Of a DNA stretch of 64,000 bases, positions 51,898-61,924 are shown in pieces (position 1 is the first letter of the stretch; the number at the start of each line of letters is the position of its first letter). A model generated the notes under the pieces. The model was not told the DNA's origin, ran no database searches, and saw nothing but the letters and a program-made list of their open reading frames with translations. The position numbers were made by a program, and so were the translations under genes. The stretch spans positions 1 to 64,000 of the forward strand of contig JAAMXY010001410.1 of assembly GCA_019677205.1 (NCBI GenBank). The letters run 5' to 3'. This DNA comes from Pinguiococcus pyrenoidosus (lineage: Eukaryota > Sar > Pinguiophyceae > Pinguiochrysidales > Pinguiochrysidaceae).

Positions 51898-52419
51898 CTC
51901 AGACGCGCGAGACGGCCGGCGCGGCTCCCACGCGGAGGTGCGGACCGCTGGCAAGCCTCGAACGAAGTGGGGTTTGGGATGGAACGAGCCAGTCGAATGG
52001 ATAGAAACGCTCAGGGCCTATCAGCATGAAGCTCTCCACGGCCGCTCCGCGCCGAAGCGGTGCCAAGGAAGGAGTCAAGGCTCCTTGAGACACGATCGAA
52101 CGCTTCGCGCGAGGCCTGCGGCCTCCCAGCGTGGACTAGCCAATGGTTTCGTTGCTCGACTTCCCTAGGTACGTTGAGTTTTGGCGTTGTCAGTATCAGC
52201 TCGATGGGCTCAATCATCTTATAATATATAAACTTTTATGGACTATTAAAATATTTATTTAACGGTCATTTTTGGATTTAAAGTAAGTAAATCTCTAAGG
52301 TGATATATTACAATAAAATAGCTCTATATTTGAAGTTGAAAATGTTTTGGGACGTTGTGCTGAGGTTCCCGCCATTTTCTTTCGAGTGCTGCTGTCGCAC
52401 CAGGTACGGGACATTCAAG
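51898..52419. other. Divergent intergenic region with AT-rich island
   Basis: 520 bp between coiled-coil and ESCO starts; 52205-52335 is strongly AT-rich. No gene. Confidence 0.55.
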
Positions 52420-53377
52420 ATGCGCACGTATGGGAAGCGCCCCAACGCCCCGACGCCCAGTATTACCCTGGCATCGACGGCGAAGAAGGCGCCATTCAGC
52501 ATGGAAGCTGGTGGGAGCGCGCGGAAGAAGCGCCAACGGAGCGCGGCGTCCTTCCCGAGAGCGCGGAAAACTCAAAGGGTCCTGGACTTTGGGCAGCGAA
52601 CGCTGGGGCAGAGGAGCACGTGTCCCCTCTGTGGGCTTCTCTACGTCACTGGTGACACGGACGACGAAGGAATTCACAGGCAAGTGCACGCACGGACGTG
52701 CCCAAGGCGCCCACGAGAAGCTCACGCCGCCCGCGGACCACAGGAAAGTGTGCGACGAGCGCCGGAATGGAGTGGTGTTTGGTGGGTGGCAGAGCGAGCG
52801 CCTTGCGATGGCCCAAAAGGCAAAGGATGGGCTGAAAGTGGTGCAGATTCGGCCCCAGGACAAGGAGAGGCATTGGCAGCGCGTTCGAAGAGTGCTCAGC
52901 AGCCTTTCTTCCGACCTGCATGTATGCATCCGTGGCTTGAGCGACGGGGACGACCAGCAATCTAGCCTCGTGGCCTTCCTGGCCATCCAGAAGCAGCGGG
53001 TTGTTGGGATGTGCATCACGAAGGCCCTTAAGGCCAGCGAAGTCACGTTGCTTGTGAGCGGAGGCGACGCCGAAGAAGGCGACGAGCAAGACGCGACTGC
53101 GGATCGAGAAGGGGACGAGGGCGATCCGAGCGGCCGTTTCCTTGGCGTCGAGCTCATCTGGGTGCTGAGCAAGGCTCGCCGCCGTGGCCTCGCGAGGCTG
53201 CTGATTGAGAGCGCACGCCGCCGGACGTTCTTCGACTCGGTGTGCCCGCCCGCGAAGGTTGCCTTCTCGCAGCCCACCTCTGCTGGATTGGCGTTTGCCA
53301 AGGCCTACCATGGCTTCTACCGATCAAAGCGACTACCCCTGTACGGTGGCGAGCTCCTCGAGCAAACGGGAGAGTAG
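52420..53377 (+). CDS. Sister-chromatid cohesion acetyltransferase (ESCO/Eco1)
   Basis: Exons 52420-52679 and 52744-53377; the intron 52680-52743 (64 bp) uses a GC donor (CAG/GCAAGT) and AG acceptor, the only splice that joins the finger to the acetyltransferase in frame; 297 residues. Begins MRTYGKR, then a PIP-like QRVLDFGQ and a zinc finger (CPLCGLLYVTGDTDDEGIH, closing with HRKVC, so C2HC rather than C2H2), NGVVFGGWQSER, and the GNAT-like ESCO C-terminus: GVELIWVLSKARRRGLARLL and the terminal AFSQPTSAGLAFAKAYHGF. Acetylates the Smc3 cohesin subunit in S phase. Confidence 0.88.
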
Positions 53378-53629
53378 CCGGTGAGGGGTGTCCTTGGCTC
53401 TGCGGAGCACGGGGGCGCGATGGACGATGGGGACGACGGGTTGCAAGAAAGATCTTAGATTGAGAACGAGGACTTCTAGCAGAGGAGGCCGCCCGGAGCA
53501 TCGATGAAAGGACCTCTGCACGAGTGGTTCATAGCTGTAAGACTCGGTGCGCTTTGCAGTTCATCTAGGATCTGCGGAGAGGGTGCCGGGTTTGTCAAAC
53601 GAGGATTCGTTCGATTTCCATTGCCCATC

Positions 53630-55442
53630 TCAAAAGCCCGGTGGCTTCTCCCACTGCGTGACCCCCGTGGTGTGGTTGTGGTAGTAGCTGTTGCCATCCT
53701 TGTCCTTGTACTCGGTCCACTCCGAAGCTGCCGCAGGTGCAGGTGCCGCTGCGGGTGCCGCTGCCTGATAGGCCGTTGCGGGAGTCGGGTTGTATGCTCC
53801 GTACGGATTGTAGGATGACGGCGGCGCCGAGTTCGATCCCAGGACTGGCATTTGCTGCACAGAAGCCAGCCCCCCATCGATGATCGTTTGGACGAGCCTG
53901 ATGATCAGATGAGCGTGCGTGTAAGAGCATTCATAAGCTTTCTCCCCTGCTTGCTGCTACGGATGGTAAGGCACACTTACTGCTTTGCGTACGCCACGGA
54001 GGTTGGATTTCCTAGTAGAGGTTCATGCCAGAGGCACAAGTGACGACATGAGATCGCGGCAGGTGGGGTGATCCAGAACGCGTCCGGGCGCCCGGGATTA
54101 CCTGTGATGGTGACAAGGCAAGGTTCACCGGGTGGCATGCTTTTTTGATCAATCTGAGCGGGGCAAACATGGCGAGGACGGCGAGCGCGCGTGAGCATGT
54201 TGGACAGCACCGGCGAATGCGAGGCGTGCAGAGCCCGCACGGTACCTGAATGTCGGTGCCTCCGCTTTTCTCCTCCATAAGTCGAATGTTTTCCCCTCCT
54301 TTTCCGATAACTCTCCCAACTTTGTCTCGCGGGCACGCAATGACCGCCTTCGAGTCACCATTCACTACCTTTGTGCGAGCGGCGTTTGCGATGCTTTCCC
54401 CATTGATGAGCGCTGTCACGACTGCGATAGCCTTGTTCACGTTCTCTGGCAATCCGGATATGGTCACCTCCCTCGGGATGCCCGGCGCCATCTTCTGGTT
54501 GACCTTCCACGTGGACAAATGACGGTTCGAACTTAGGACTTCCGTAGCAGCCACAGCGAACTCCTTCCGCGCTACCTGTACTTTCGCCCCAGTGGCAGCC
54601 TCCGTCTGGCGGATGTTCTCTCCGCCGCGGCCAATCACTCTCCCCACCTGCTCGTCAGGGCAAATGATCTTGTGCGTGATGTGACCCGGGTTGACCTGCG
54701 GCATGGGCGCTGGCGCAGCCGCCGCGGCCATGCCCATGGAGTCCTCAGCGGCAGCCTGTGCGATTCCCTGCTGGATCATGCTGTGGATGCGGTCCACCGC
54801 GGCATCCACATTCGCCCTCGGACCCGAAACGTGGACTCGTCGTTCGGTCTGGCCGGCGCTCTTCTGGTCTATCTGGATCTTGACCAGGAAGGTCTTCTGC
54901 AGGTTCTTGATCATCTCCCCGCCCTTGCCGATGATGCGCCCCACATGCGCCACCGGACACCCGACGGACGCGGTGACGGCTTCCGGTTCCGCCGGCGGAG
55001 CCGTCGCCATCGGCGCTTGCGTCTGCAAGGCGTTCGCCAAAAGCTGTGCGGTCAAGAGGTTCGACGCGGTGTTCGCGTCACTGGCTTCCTGCGGCGTCAG
55101 TCCGGGTACCGTCGCCGGAACAGGCGCCGCAGCGGGCGCGGAACCCGCTTGGAGAGCGCTCGCGAGAAGCTGTGCGGTCAGCGCACTCGCCGCGTTGGGG
55201 TCTCCGCCCTGGAGAGACTGCAGCAGCGCCGGCAGCTGCGCCAGCACATCTGGCCCGAGCGCCGCGAGGGCAGACAGGTCCAGTCCGGGAGCGGGAGCGG
55301 GTGCAGGTGCGGCGGACGCCGGAACCGGCGTCTGCGTCTGCGGATTTCTGCCCGCTAAGGTGGCGCTTTGGAAGCGCTTCGCCACCGGTTCTTCGCCGTT
55401 GGATTCCTCCAACGGCCGTTTCTCGCCGCCGCCCACGTCCAT
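53630..55442 (-). CDS. RNA-binding protein with three KH domains and a WW domain
   Basis: Exons 55442-54246, 54153-54102, 54011-53981 (31-nt microexon), 53897-53630; introns 92, 90 and 83 bp, GT-AG; 515 residues. N-terminal Ala/Pro/Leu-rich region with a repeated [11 protein letters not shown] / [13 protein letters not shown] domains with loops GKGG (near 171), GRGG and GKGG, the third reading across exons (TDIQ / [18 protein letters not shown] / [10 protein letters not shown] / LVQTIIDGG); and a C-terminal WW domain ([15 protein letters not shown] ... WEKPPGF). Similar in plan to FUBP/KSRP proteins but with a WW domain; likely a splicing or mRNA regulator. The KH3 domain is complete only if the microexon is included. 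Confidence 0.88.
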
Positions 55443-55895
55443 GTGAACATTCAAGGTGGAGTGCGGAGGCTTGGAGGCGGAGTGGAAGGGGTCGTAGGTG
55501 CGCGCGCCACTCGCCTTCTTTCGTCTTCGGAAGCGCGCCAAGTGGTCTCCCGCCTTGTCCACTCAAGTCAGTTCCGAATTGGGACTGGCTATCCAAGAGC
55601 TGTATTAAGTTTGGCATCTGATTCCACCTATCGCGGTGCGTGAAAACGAAGCTCAACCCTTTTTGAAAACACGAAACCCGATCGTTTTGGCGTACAGCGG
55701 GAACGAACATCAGAACCCTCAACATCGATAAGGTGTGGGTACTATCAAAACAGTGTAAAAGCGCAAGAGCGGCCGATGGCCCTGGGACGGACGGACGAGA
55801 ATGCCGCGCGCCCAAGCTCCGGGGAGTTTGCTGCACCCGTGGCTGCAGCTTGAGTCTTCGCGGCGTGGCTGTGCTGCACTTTACAGCAAGCAAAG
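55443..55895. other. Divergent intergenic region
   Basis: 453 bp between KH-WW and SART1 starts. Contains CATCGATAAGG near 55723, a one-base-short relative of the TATCGATA palindrome. No gene. Confidence 0.45.
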
Positions 55896-57866
55896 ATGGC
55901 GGAGCGCGGCGAGTTTCATGTCCGAGCGGTGGTGACGGAGTCCAATGGCGAGATCTCCGCGTCGGTGGAAGAGACGAATCGCGTTCGCGCGCTTCTGGGC
56001 CTGAAACCGCTTCGTGTGGCCACATCCGGCGCGGAGAAAAGTGCGGAAGAGGTGGCGGTGGAGAACTTTCGTCGCGCCAAGGAAGAAGAAGAGAAGAAGA
56101 GGCAGCAAGAAGAGGCGCGGAGACGAGTGGAGGAGGCCCGCGAACGAAGAGCAAGGTCAGTGTCTCTCTGCACTCATGCGTTTGCGAAGCTGTCGCTGTC
56201 CGATCGCTCAGACGTTTCCCGACTGGACTACAGAAATGAGCAGCTCAAGGGTCCTACCCTGGGCGAGGCCGAAAGCAACGTAAGTAGCGTCGCCGCCTGG
56301 GTGCAGCGCTCCCGGCAGAAGGCCAAGGAGCAGGAGAAGCGGAAGAAAGCCGCTCTGAGTCGCGCTCAAGCTGGGCCGGCGGCTGCCTACGACAGCAAGG
56401 ACCTGTCGGGGCTGGAGGTCTCGCACGACGTAGATGAGTTCGAAGAGGGCAAGCAGGTGATCCTCACGCTGAAAGACACCGACGTCCTGCAGCGGGACGA
56501 GCACGGCGTCCTCGCGGGCTTGAACGAGGATGCCGACGAGCTCGAGAATGTGAAGCTGGCGGAGGCGAAGCGCAACGAAGAGCGCAAGCGCAGGCAGAAG
56601 CGCCTGGGCCAGAGCGTATACAGCGGCTGGGACGATGACGAGTTTGAGGCGGATGCTCTGGCCCTCGGACCGAAGGCGAAGAAGAAGCTGCTTCGCCAGT
56701 ACGACGAGGAGGAAGAGGCGAAGGAGCGCCTGAAGGCGCGAACCGTCATCGAGAAGGACGGGAACGTCCAAGCAAAGGCCAGAAGCACGCAGGACGCGGG
56801 CCAGGGGGATGGCCTGCCAGTTTCGCTGCGGACCGAGCCGTTGGCAATCCAGTCCGAGTACTACACCCAGCAAGAGATGGACGCCTTCAAGAAGCCCAAG
56901 CGGTCGAAGAAGAAGGAGAAGAAGGAGAAGAAAGAGAAGAAAGTTAAGCGGAAGAAGCGCAAGAGGGAGGAGGACGAGGAGGACGAGCAGGACTCCGCGA
57001 GCAAGGTCGCAAAGCCGGAGCCAGCGCCACCAGCTTCGTCTGAAGCTGCCGAGGAAGGTGATGATGATATCGAGCTGAAGCTGAGCCTGGAGCGGGCGCA
57101 GCGGGCCGCTGCACCGCCGGTAGAGGTGAAGGTCCAGCCTGACATGCAGGTCGAGACGAGGCTGAAGCCGGAGCAGCCGGAGGACGCCTTCGAGATAGAC
57201 GCAGAAGGCCGAAGAGCGGACGGGACCATGGTGTTTTCGTCAACGACAGAGTTCAGCAGCAGGCTCCAGCACCTGGTCAGATCCTCCGATGCGGATCGTG
57301 CAGAGCATGCGAAGGAGGAAGTCGAAGAAGCAATGGACGTGGAGGAAGAGCCCGCGGAGGCGGTGACCGAGGAGAGCGCGAAGGAAGATCCGCAGCCAAA
57401 TCCGGAAACCTTCGACTCGCGGCAACCCGTCGTGGGGAGCTCCATGTCCGCCGCGTTAGGCATTCTGCGGAGCGGTGGAAGCCTGCAAGAGAATTACGAA
57501 TCGCTCAGCGGTCGAGCCAAGGACCGCCGAAGCGGCGAGGACGACTATCGCAAGGTCAACGACATGGAGAAGGTGAAGAAGGGCCCACGCAGGAAAGGGG
57601 AGATCGGAGAGGTCGTGCTTGAGTATCGCGACGAGCACGGGCGCCTCCTCACGAGGAAGGAGGCCTTTCGGCAGCTGTCCTATAAGTTCCATGGACATGG
57701 CCCTGGCAAGAAGAAGCTGAACAAGAGGTTAGCGCAGCTCGAGAAAGAGCAGCGTGAAAAGAGTGAGCGGAAGACGGCGACAATGAAGGCCTTGGAGGCC
57801 ACAACGGCTGCCACTGGCAAGGCCTATGTAGTGGTGGAAGGTGGCAAGCGCGCCGGGGGTCTGTGA
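55896..57866 (+). CDS. SART1: U4/U6.U5 tri-snRNP protein SART1/Snu66
   Basis: Open throughout, 656 codons, but homology favours a GT-AG intron 56156-56233 (78 bp, no in-frame stop), giving 630 residues. The family hallmarks are present: ETNRVRALLGLKPLR near the start, QLKGPTLGEAE then AAWVQRSRQ, an acidic and Lys-rich middle, DGTMVFSSTTEFSSRL, SMSAALGILRSGGSL, and the C-terminal LEYRDEHGRLLTRKEAFRQL with FHGHGPGKKK. Needed for tri-snRNP recruitment to the spliceosome. The gene's own optional intron is a nice coincidence, not evidence of regulation. Confidence 0.93.
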   Translation: MAERGEFHVRAVVTESNGEISASVEETNRVRALLGLKPLRVATSGAEKSAEEVAVENFRRAKEEEEKKRQQEEARRRVEEARERRARSVSLCTHAFAKLSLSDRSDVSRLDYRNEQLKGPTLGEAESNVSSVAAWVQRSRQKAKEQEKRKKAALSRAQAGPAAAYDSKDLSGLEVSHDVDEFEEGKQVILTLKDTDVLQRDEHGVLAGLNEDADELENVKLAEAKRNEERKRRQKRLGQSVYSGWDDDEFEADALALGPKAKKKLLRQYDEEEEAKERLKARTVIEKDGNVQAKARSTQDAGQGDGLPVSLRTEPLAIQSEYYTQQEMDAFKKPKRSKKKEKKEKKEKKVKRKKRKREEDEEDEQDSASKVAKPEPAPPASSEAAEEGDDDIELKLSLERAQRAAAPPVEVKVQPDMQVETRLKPEQPEDAFEIDAEGRRADGTMVFSSTTEFSSRLQHLVRSSDADRAEHAKEEVEEAMDVEEEPAEAVTEESAKEDPQPNPETFDSRQPVVGSSMSAALGILRSGGSLQENYESLSGRAKDRRSGEDDYRKVNDMEKVKKGPRRKGEIGEVVLEYRDEHGRLLTRKEAFRQLSYKFHGHGPGKKKLNKRLAQLEKEQREKSERKTATMKALEATTAATGKAYVVVEGGKRAGGL

Positions 57867-57987
57867 TTGCCAGAAGGAGAAGAAGCAGTGGGAGGAGGAT
57901 CGAGAAGGACTAAGCCATCTGCTTCGTTCGTTGCTTCACTCGCGCGGCAAACCACACTCATGCGACCGCCAAGGCGCAGACATCAGT

Positions 57988-58525
57988 TTACGCGTAGACC
58001 AGGCGTCGGATTTGATTGTGTACGTAGAACTGGCCGGGCCCGACCGCAACCAGCTGAAACATCTCGGAGAAGAGAAGTTGGTTGTCGTTCCCGGAGATCT
58101 TCGCAGGGCAGACAGCAAGTCAGGAGAGCTTGAGCGGCTCGTGTGCATATCTCCGCCCAACCTCCGTAGCGCAGCCACTCACCTTCAGCCGTCCGACCAC
58201 AAAAATGAGCAGAGCGTTCTCTGTTGCCCCGGGCATGACATCGATCGTCATGCCTTCCCCTTCATGCATAATCTACCGCACAGCAGTCGGTTAGAAATCC
58301 GCCGAGAGCCTGCGACTTTGGCCCCACTGGCTTCTGGGAGGGACGACCGACCTGTCCCACTTCTACGAACTTCTTGACGATCTCCTGAGGCCCCGTGAAC
58401 GGGCCTTGGCCCTCGAAGCTCATGGTGGACTGCGGGGCGTAGAACTGCGCGATGTCCGTCGGATTGGTCGCCAGCGCCGTGTAGTACTGCTGTATAAAGC
58501 TCTGCGCGATTTCGTTGGCAGACAT
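57988..58525 (-). CDS. NTF2: Nuclear transport factor 2
   Basis: Exons 58525-58352, 58272-58183, 58098-57988; introns 79 and 84 bp, GT-AG, with phase 0 at every junction; 124 residues, exactly the family size. Reads MSANEIAQSFIQQYYTAL, MSFEGQGPFTGPQEIVKKF, then TENALLIFVVGRLK and LLFSEMFQLVAVGPGQFYV. Imports RanGDP into the nucleus. The first exon alone reads on to a false stop, which would give a truncated protein. Head-to-head with RPS4 across 264 bp. Confidence 0.95.
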
Positions 58526-58789
58526 GGTGCCTTCCGCGCGCTCGGGGCGCTCTCAGCCGCTCAATGGTGGCGATCTCGCGAGGAGATCGAACTCGAAAAT
58601 CGAAATCCGCGCGCATTCTTATCGCTACTGTGCCCCATAGCGATCCGTGGTCAACGGTCCGTTCAAAATGCCTTTCCATATTGAAATCGCGGCATCCTAC
58701 TGGATCCCGGAACCTCGGCCTTCTTGGCCTCCGCTGCCTTTCCCGCCATCGCTTTGTGCGTTTCACGTGAGAGAAGTGCGGAATCCAAG

Positions 58790-59593
58790 ATGGCGCGCGG
58801 GCCCAAGAAGCACCTCAAGCGGCTCAATGCGCCCAAGCACTGGATGCTGGCCAAGATGGACGGCATCTACGCGCCGCGGCCGTCCACCGGCCCGCACAAG
58901 CTGCGGGAGTGCTTGCCGGTGTGCCTGATCCTGCGCAACCGCCTGAAGTACGCGCTCACCAACAAGGAGTGCATGATCATCTGCCTCAACAAGAAGGTCA
59001 AGGTGGACGGCAAGATCCGCACGGACATGAACTTCCCGGCGGGCTTCATGGATGTGGTGGAGATGCCGTCCTCCGGCGATCGCTTCCGCCTGCTCTACGA
59101 TACCAAGGGCCGCTTCCGGCTGCACCGCATCTCGGAGACGGAGGCGAGCTACAAGCTGTGCCGCGTGGAGCGCCTCATGGTCACAGCAAAGAAGGTGCCG
59201 GCCATCAGCACCCACGACGGCCGCACCATCCGCTACATCGACCCGCTCGTGAAGGTCAACGACATCGTCAAGGTGGACATCAACACCGGCCGGGTCATCG
59301 ACATCCTGAAGTTTGAGCTCGGAAAGGTCGCCATGATTACCCGTGGCCGTAACAGCGGACGGGTGGGGATCGTGACGAACATCGAGAGACACCCGGGTTC
59401 CTTCGATATCGTCACCGTGAGGGACTCGGCTGGACACTCGTTCAACACCCGTCTCCAGAACATCTTCCTCATCGGAGACGCGACCGAGGACGGAGAGCTC
59501 AACACGTGGGTGAGCTTGCCGAAGGGTAAGGGAATCAAGCTCTCCATCCTTGAAGAGCGCAGCCTTCGCAACCAGAGCAACCAGAAGAGCTAG
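58790..59593 (+). CDS. RPS4: Cytosolic ribosomal protein eS4 (RPS4)
   Basis: Intronless, 267 residues, normal length. The ATG at 58790 gives [20 protein letters not shown], the family N-terminus; an in-frame ATG at 58724 would add 22 residues that no family member has. S4 RNA-binding region, RPS4 central domain ([20 protein letters not shown]) and KOW motif ([16 protein letters not shown]) are all present. Component of the 40S subunit. It shows the strong GC3 bias expected of a highly expressed gene here. Confidence 0.98.
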   Translation: MARGPKKHLKRLNAPKHWMLAKMDGIYAPRPSTGPHKLRECLPVCLILRNRLKYALTNKECMIICLNKKVKVDGKIRTDMNFPAGFMDVVEMPSSGDRFRLLYDTKGRFRLHRISETEASYKLCRVERLMVTAKKVPAISTHDGRTIRYIDPLVKVNDIVKVDINTGRVIDILKFELGKVAMITRGRNSGRVGIVTNIERHPGSFDIVTVRDSAGHSFNTRLQNIFLIGDATEDGELNTWVSLPKGKGIKLSILEERSLRNQSNQKS

Positions 59594-59840
59594 AGTGGGC
59601 GCCCGCGTCCCACTTTTGTACTCTGGTAGCGGGGGATCCCTCATGGAGATCGGCCTCTGCTGAGGCTGCGGCGTTCATGGAAGTGATAGCCTGTGGAGCT
59701 TGCAGCTGCAGTGAGCGAGAGCGGTATCTACGTGAAGAATTCTGCGTTCCTTAAGACCATGGTCGGCGCTTCCTTATGCTACGTCGATCTCGTTCAAGCC
59801 TGATTTACAGCATGAGCTGCAGCGCCTGAGCAGCTTTGCT

Positions 59841-61654
59841 CTACTTGGGCTGCGCAGCGGCCTGCCGATCCTGGACTCCCCCGCCCGAGGAACCTGCACG
59901 GATGGAGCACTGCTTGCTCTCCTGCCCACTGCTCGTTGCTTCTGCGGACTCCTCCCCGGCCGCTGCTGCTTCGACCTTCGGCTTCGTGCCGAGGCGATGC
60001 CTCCGATACCAGGCCACCTTGCACGCCTCCGAAGGACTGCTGCGTCTACCTCGGAGCTCCCTCAACACTTGGCGATACTGTGCCAACGTGCCCGCCGCGC
60101 CCATTTTCTGGCGCAGGTCCGGATGGTCGTGAAGCCCCGCGAAACAGATGGAGAACATGTGCCCCTTCACGATGCTCGTGCTCGCACCAGGAAAGGCTTC
60201 TACGGCATCTAGGTACTCCTCTGCGAGATCGTCCTGGGAAACTCGCTTGCTTTGCAAATCGCCCCCCTCTTCAACGCCGACGCCCGGGCCTGCAATCGGC
60301 GCCGTCTGGATCTCCTCGCTCAGATGCAAGTACTCTTCACGCTTCCTCTTCCGTGGACCTTGAGCAGAGTCCTCACCGTCAGGGTCACCGCCTAGTAGGA
60401 CATCCTTTGCCTCCGCGACCGACTCCTCGCGTTGTCTCTTCTTGCTGCGTAGCCGCAGGCACGTGTCTCGATGCGATGTTTTCCAGTGCCGGGAGCTGCA
60501 CTTCCTGTTGCAGTAGAACACCTCATTGCACTTTGTGCAGGAGAAGGTCTGCACGCCCACCTTTCCGCACTGGGCACAGGCTTTGGGCTCAAGCCGCGTA
60601 TCCTTGGCACACAGCGCCGAGTCGCGATGCTTCTGCTGCGCTTCCATCTCTCGTGCGGTCTGCAGCGAGAGGCGTCGCATGTTGCCGGCGAAGAGCGCGG
60701 GGTTCTCCAGCAACGCCTCGCTTGACATGACGCCGTCGGCGTGCGTCTCTCGAAGGCAAGGTGCAATATCAGCGAAGTGCTCGATGCCGCCGTTCGCGAG
60801 GACGGGAATCTCCGGGAAAGCCGCTCGCACTTGCGCAATCTCATGCCACCGGCAAGGCCCAATCTTGTCCTTCTTCTCCTCCCGAGTCCGTCCGTGCACC
60901 GTGAGCACCTTGCAGCCCGCCTCGATGAGGATCCGGCACAGCTCGATCGTGTCCTCCATCTTGGGAAGCAGGCGAATCTTGCAGGTCACCGGCACGCTCA
61001 ACGCAGCGGAAAGCTTGCTGACAATCTCTCGCAGGAGCTCCCACTCCTACGGCCATTGCATCAACGCGCATGAGCCGTCCGCAGTCATCAGATAGCAAGA
61101 AAAAAAAGAAGAAGTCCAAACCAAAGCAGGGATCCCCCACAGCCGCGAGGCAGCTCGTGCACTTGGCTCCCACGCTTGTCATCTCACCTCTAGGAGGAAC
61201 GCGCCGTACCGCCCTCGACGGGCGATGCCCTGCGGACAGCCCAGGTTGAGATCCACCGCGTCGCACTGGTGCTCCACCAGCTTGGCCGCGCGCACCAGCG
61301 TGTCCGCGTCGTTGCCACAAAACTGCACGAAGAGAGGCCGGTCCTCCGCGCAGGTGCTGAACGCTCGCTTGCGGTACAGAGGGTCGTTCGCGAAAAGCCG
61401 CGAGTGCAGCATCGGCGTATAGCATAGCTGCGCACCGTAGCGACGGCACAGCATGCGGAAAGGCAGCTCCGACGCGTTCACCTGTAGCAAAGGCGCAAAA
61501 CGGACCTGAGGAAGAGGCGTTCTCGCGCTAGAAGCGCCGCATGTGGCGCTTCGAAACGCACCATCGGGGCGCACACCAGCTTGGGAGCGCCAATGCTCTC
61601 GTAGAACTCGCGTGGCGTCATCGCCTTCGTGTCCGGGGGCGTTGTGGCGTCCAT
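59841..61654 (-). CDS. tRNA-dihydrouridine synthase (DUS1-like) with inserted MYND finger
   Basis: Exons 61654-61562, 61481-61188, 61046-59841; introns 80 and 141 bp, GT-AG, phase 0; 530 residues. FMN-binding TIM barrel: PKLVCAPM joined to [41 protein letters not shown] (catalytic Cys), [47 protein letters not shown]. Then a MYND zinc finger (CAQCGKV ... CTKC ... FYCNRKC ... HRDTC) at 60578-60459, a Lys-rich acidic linker, and only afterwards the DUS1 helical domain ([23 protein letters not shown]). Reduces uridine in tRNA D-loops (positions 16/17 for DUS1). Confidence 0.9.
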
Positions 61655-61756
61655 CGCGGCCTCCGTCTGTCACCCGGCGGCGCTGCTTCTCCGCAGTCGT
61701 CTCTGTCGCTCGGGGTCGACTTTAACTTGGCGGTCTCGCTCGTGGCCTGCTTCCAT

Positions 61757-61798
61757 CCGTCCCAGACTCGCTTCCGTCCGTCCCAGATTCGCTTCCGT
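61757..61798 (+). repeat. Two 21-bp direct repeats in DUS/TerC promoter
   Basis: CCGTCCCAGA(C/T)TCGCTTCCGT occurs at 61757-61777 and 61778-61798 with one mismatch, within the 270 bp between two divergent start codons. Confidence 0.9.
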
Positions 61799-61924
61799 CC
61801 GCTTCGGTTTCGATGTCTGTCCCGCCACTGGCGTCTCTGTCGGCGAACTGCATCTGTCCGACGCTGCCACGGTCGTCTCTGTCCGGCCCCACGTGGCAAC
61901 GAAGGACGGCAGCAGCGCGCCTCG

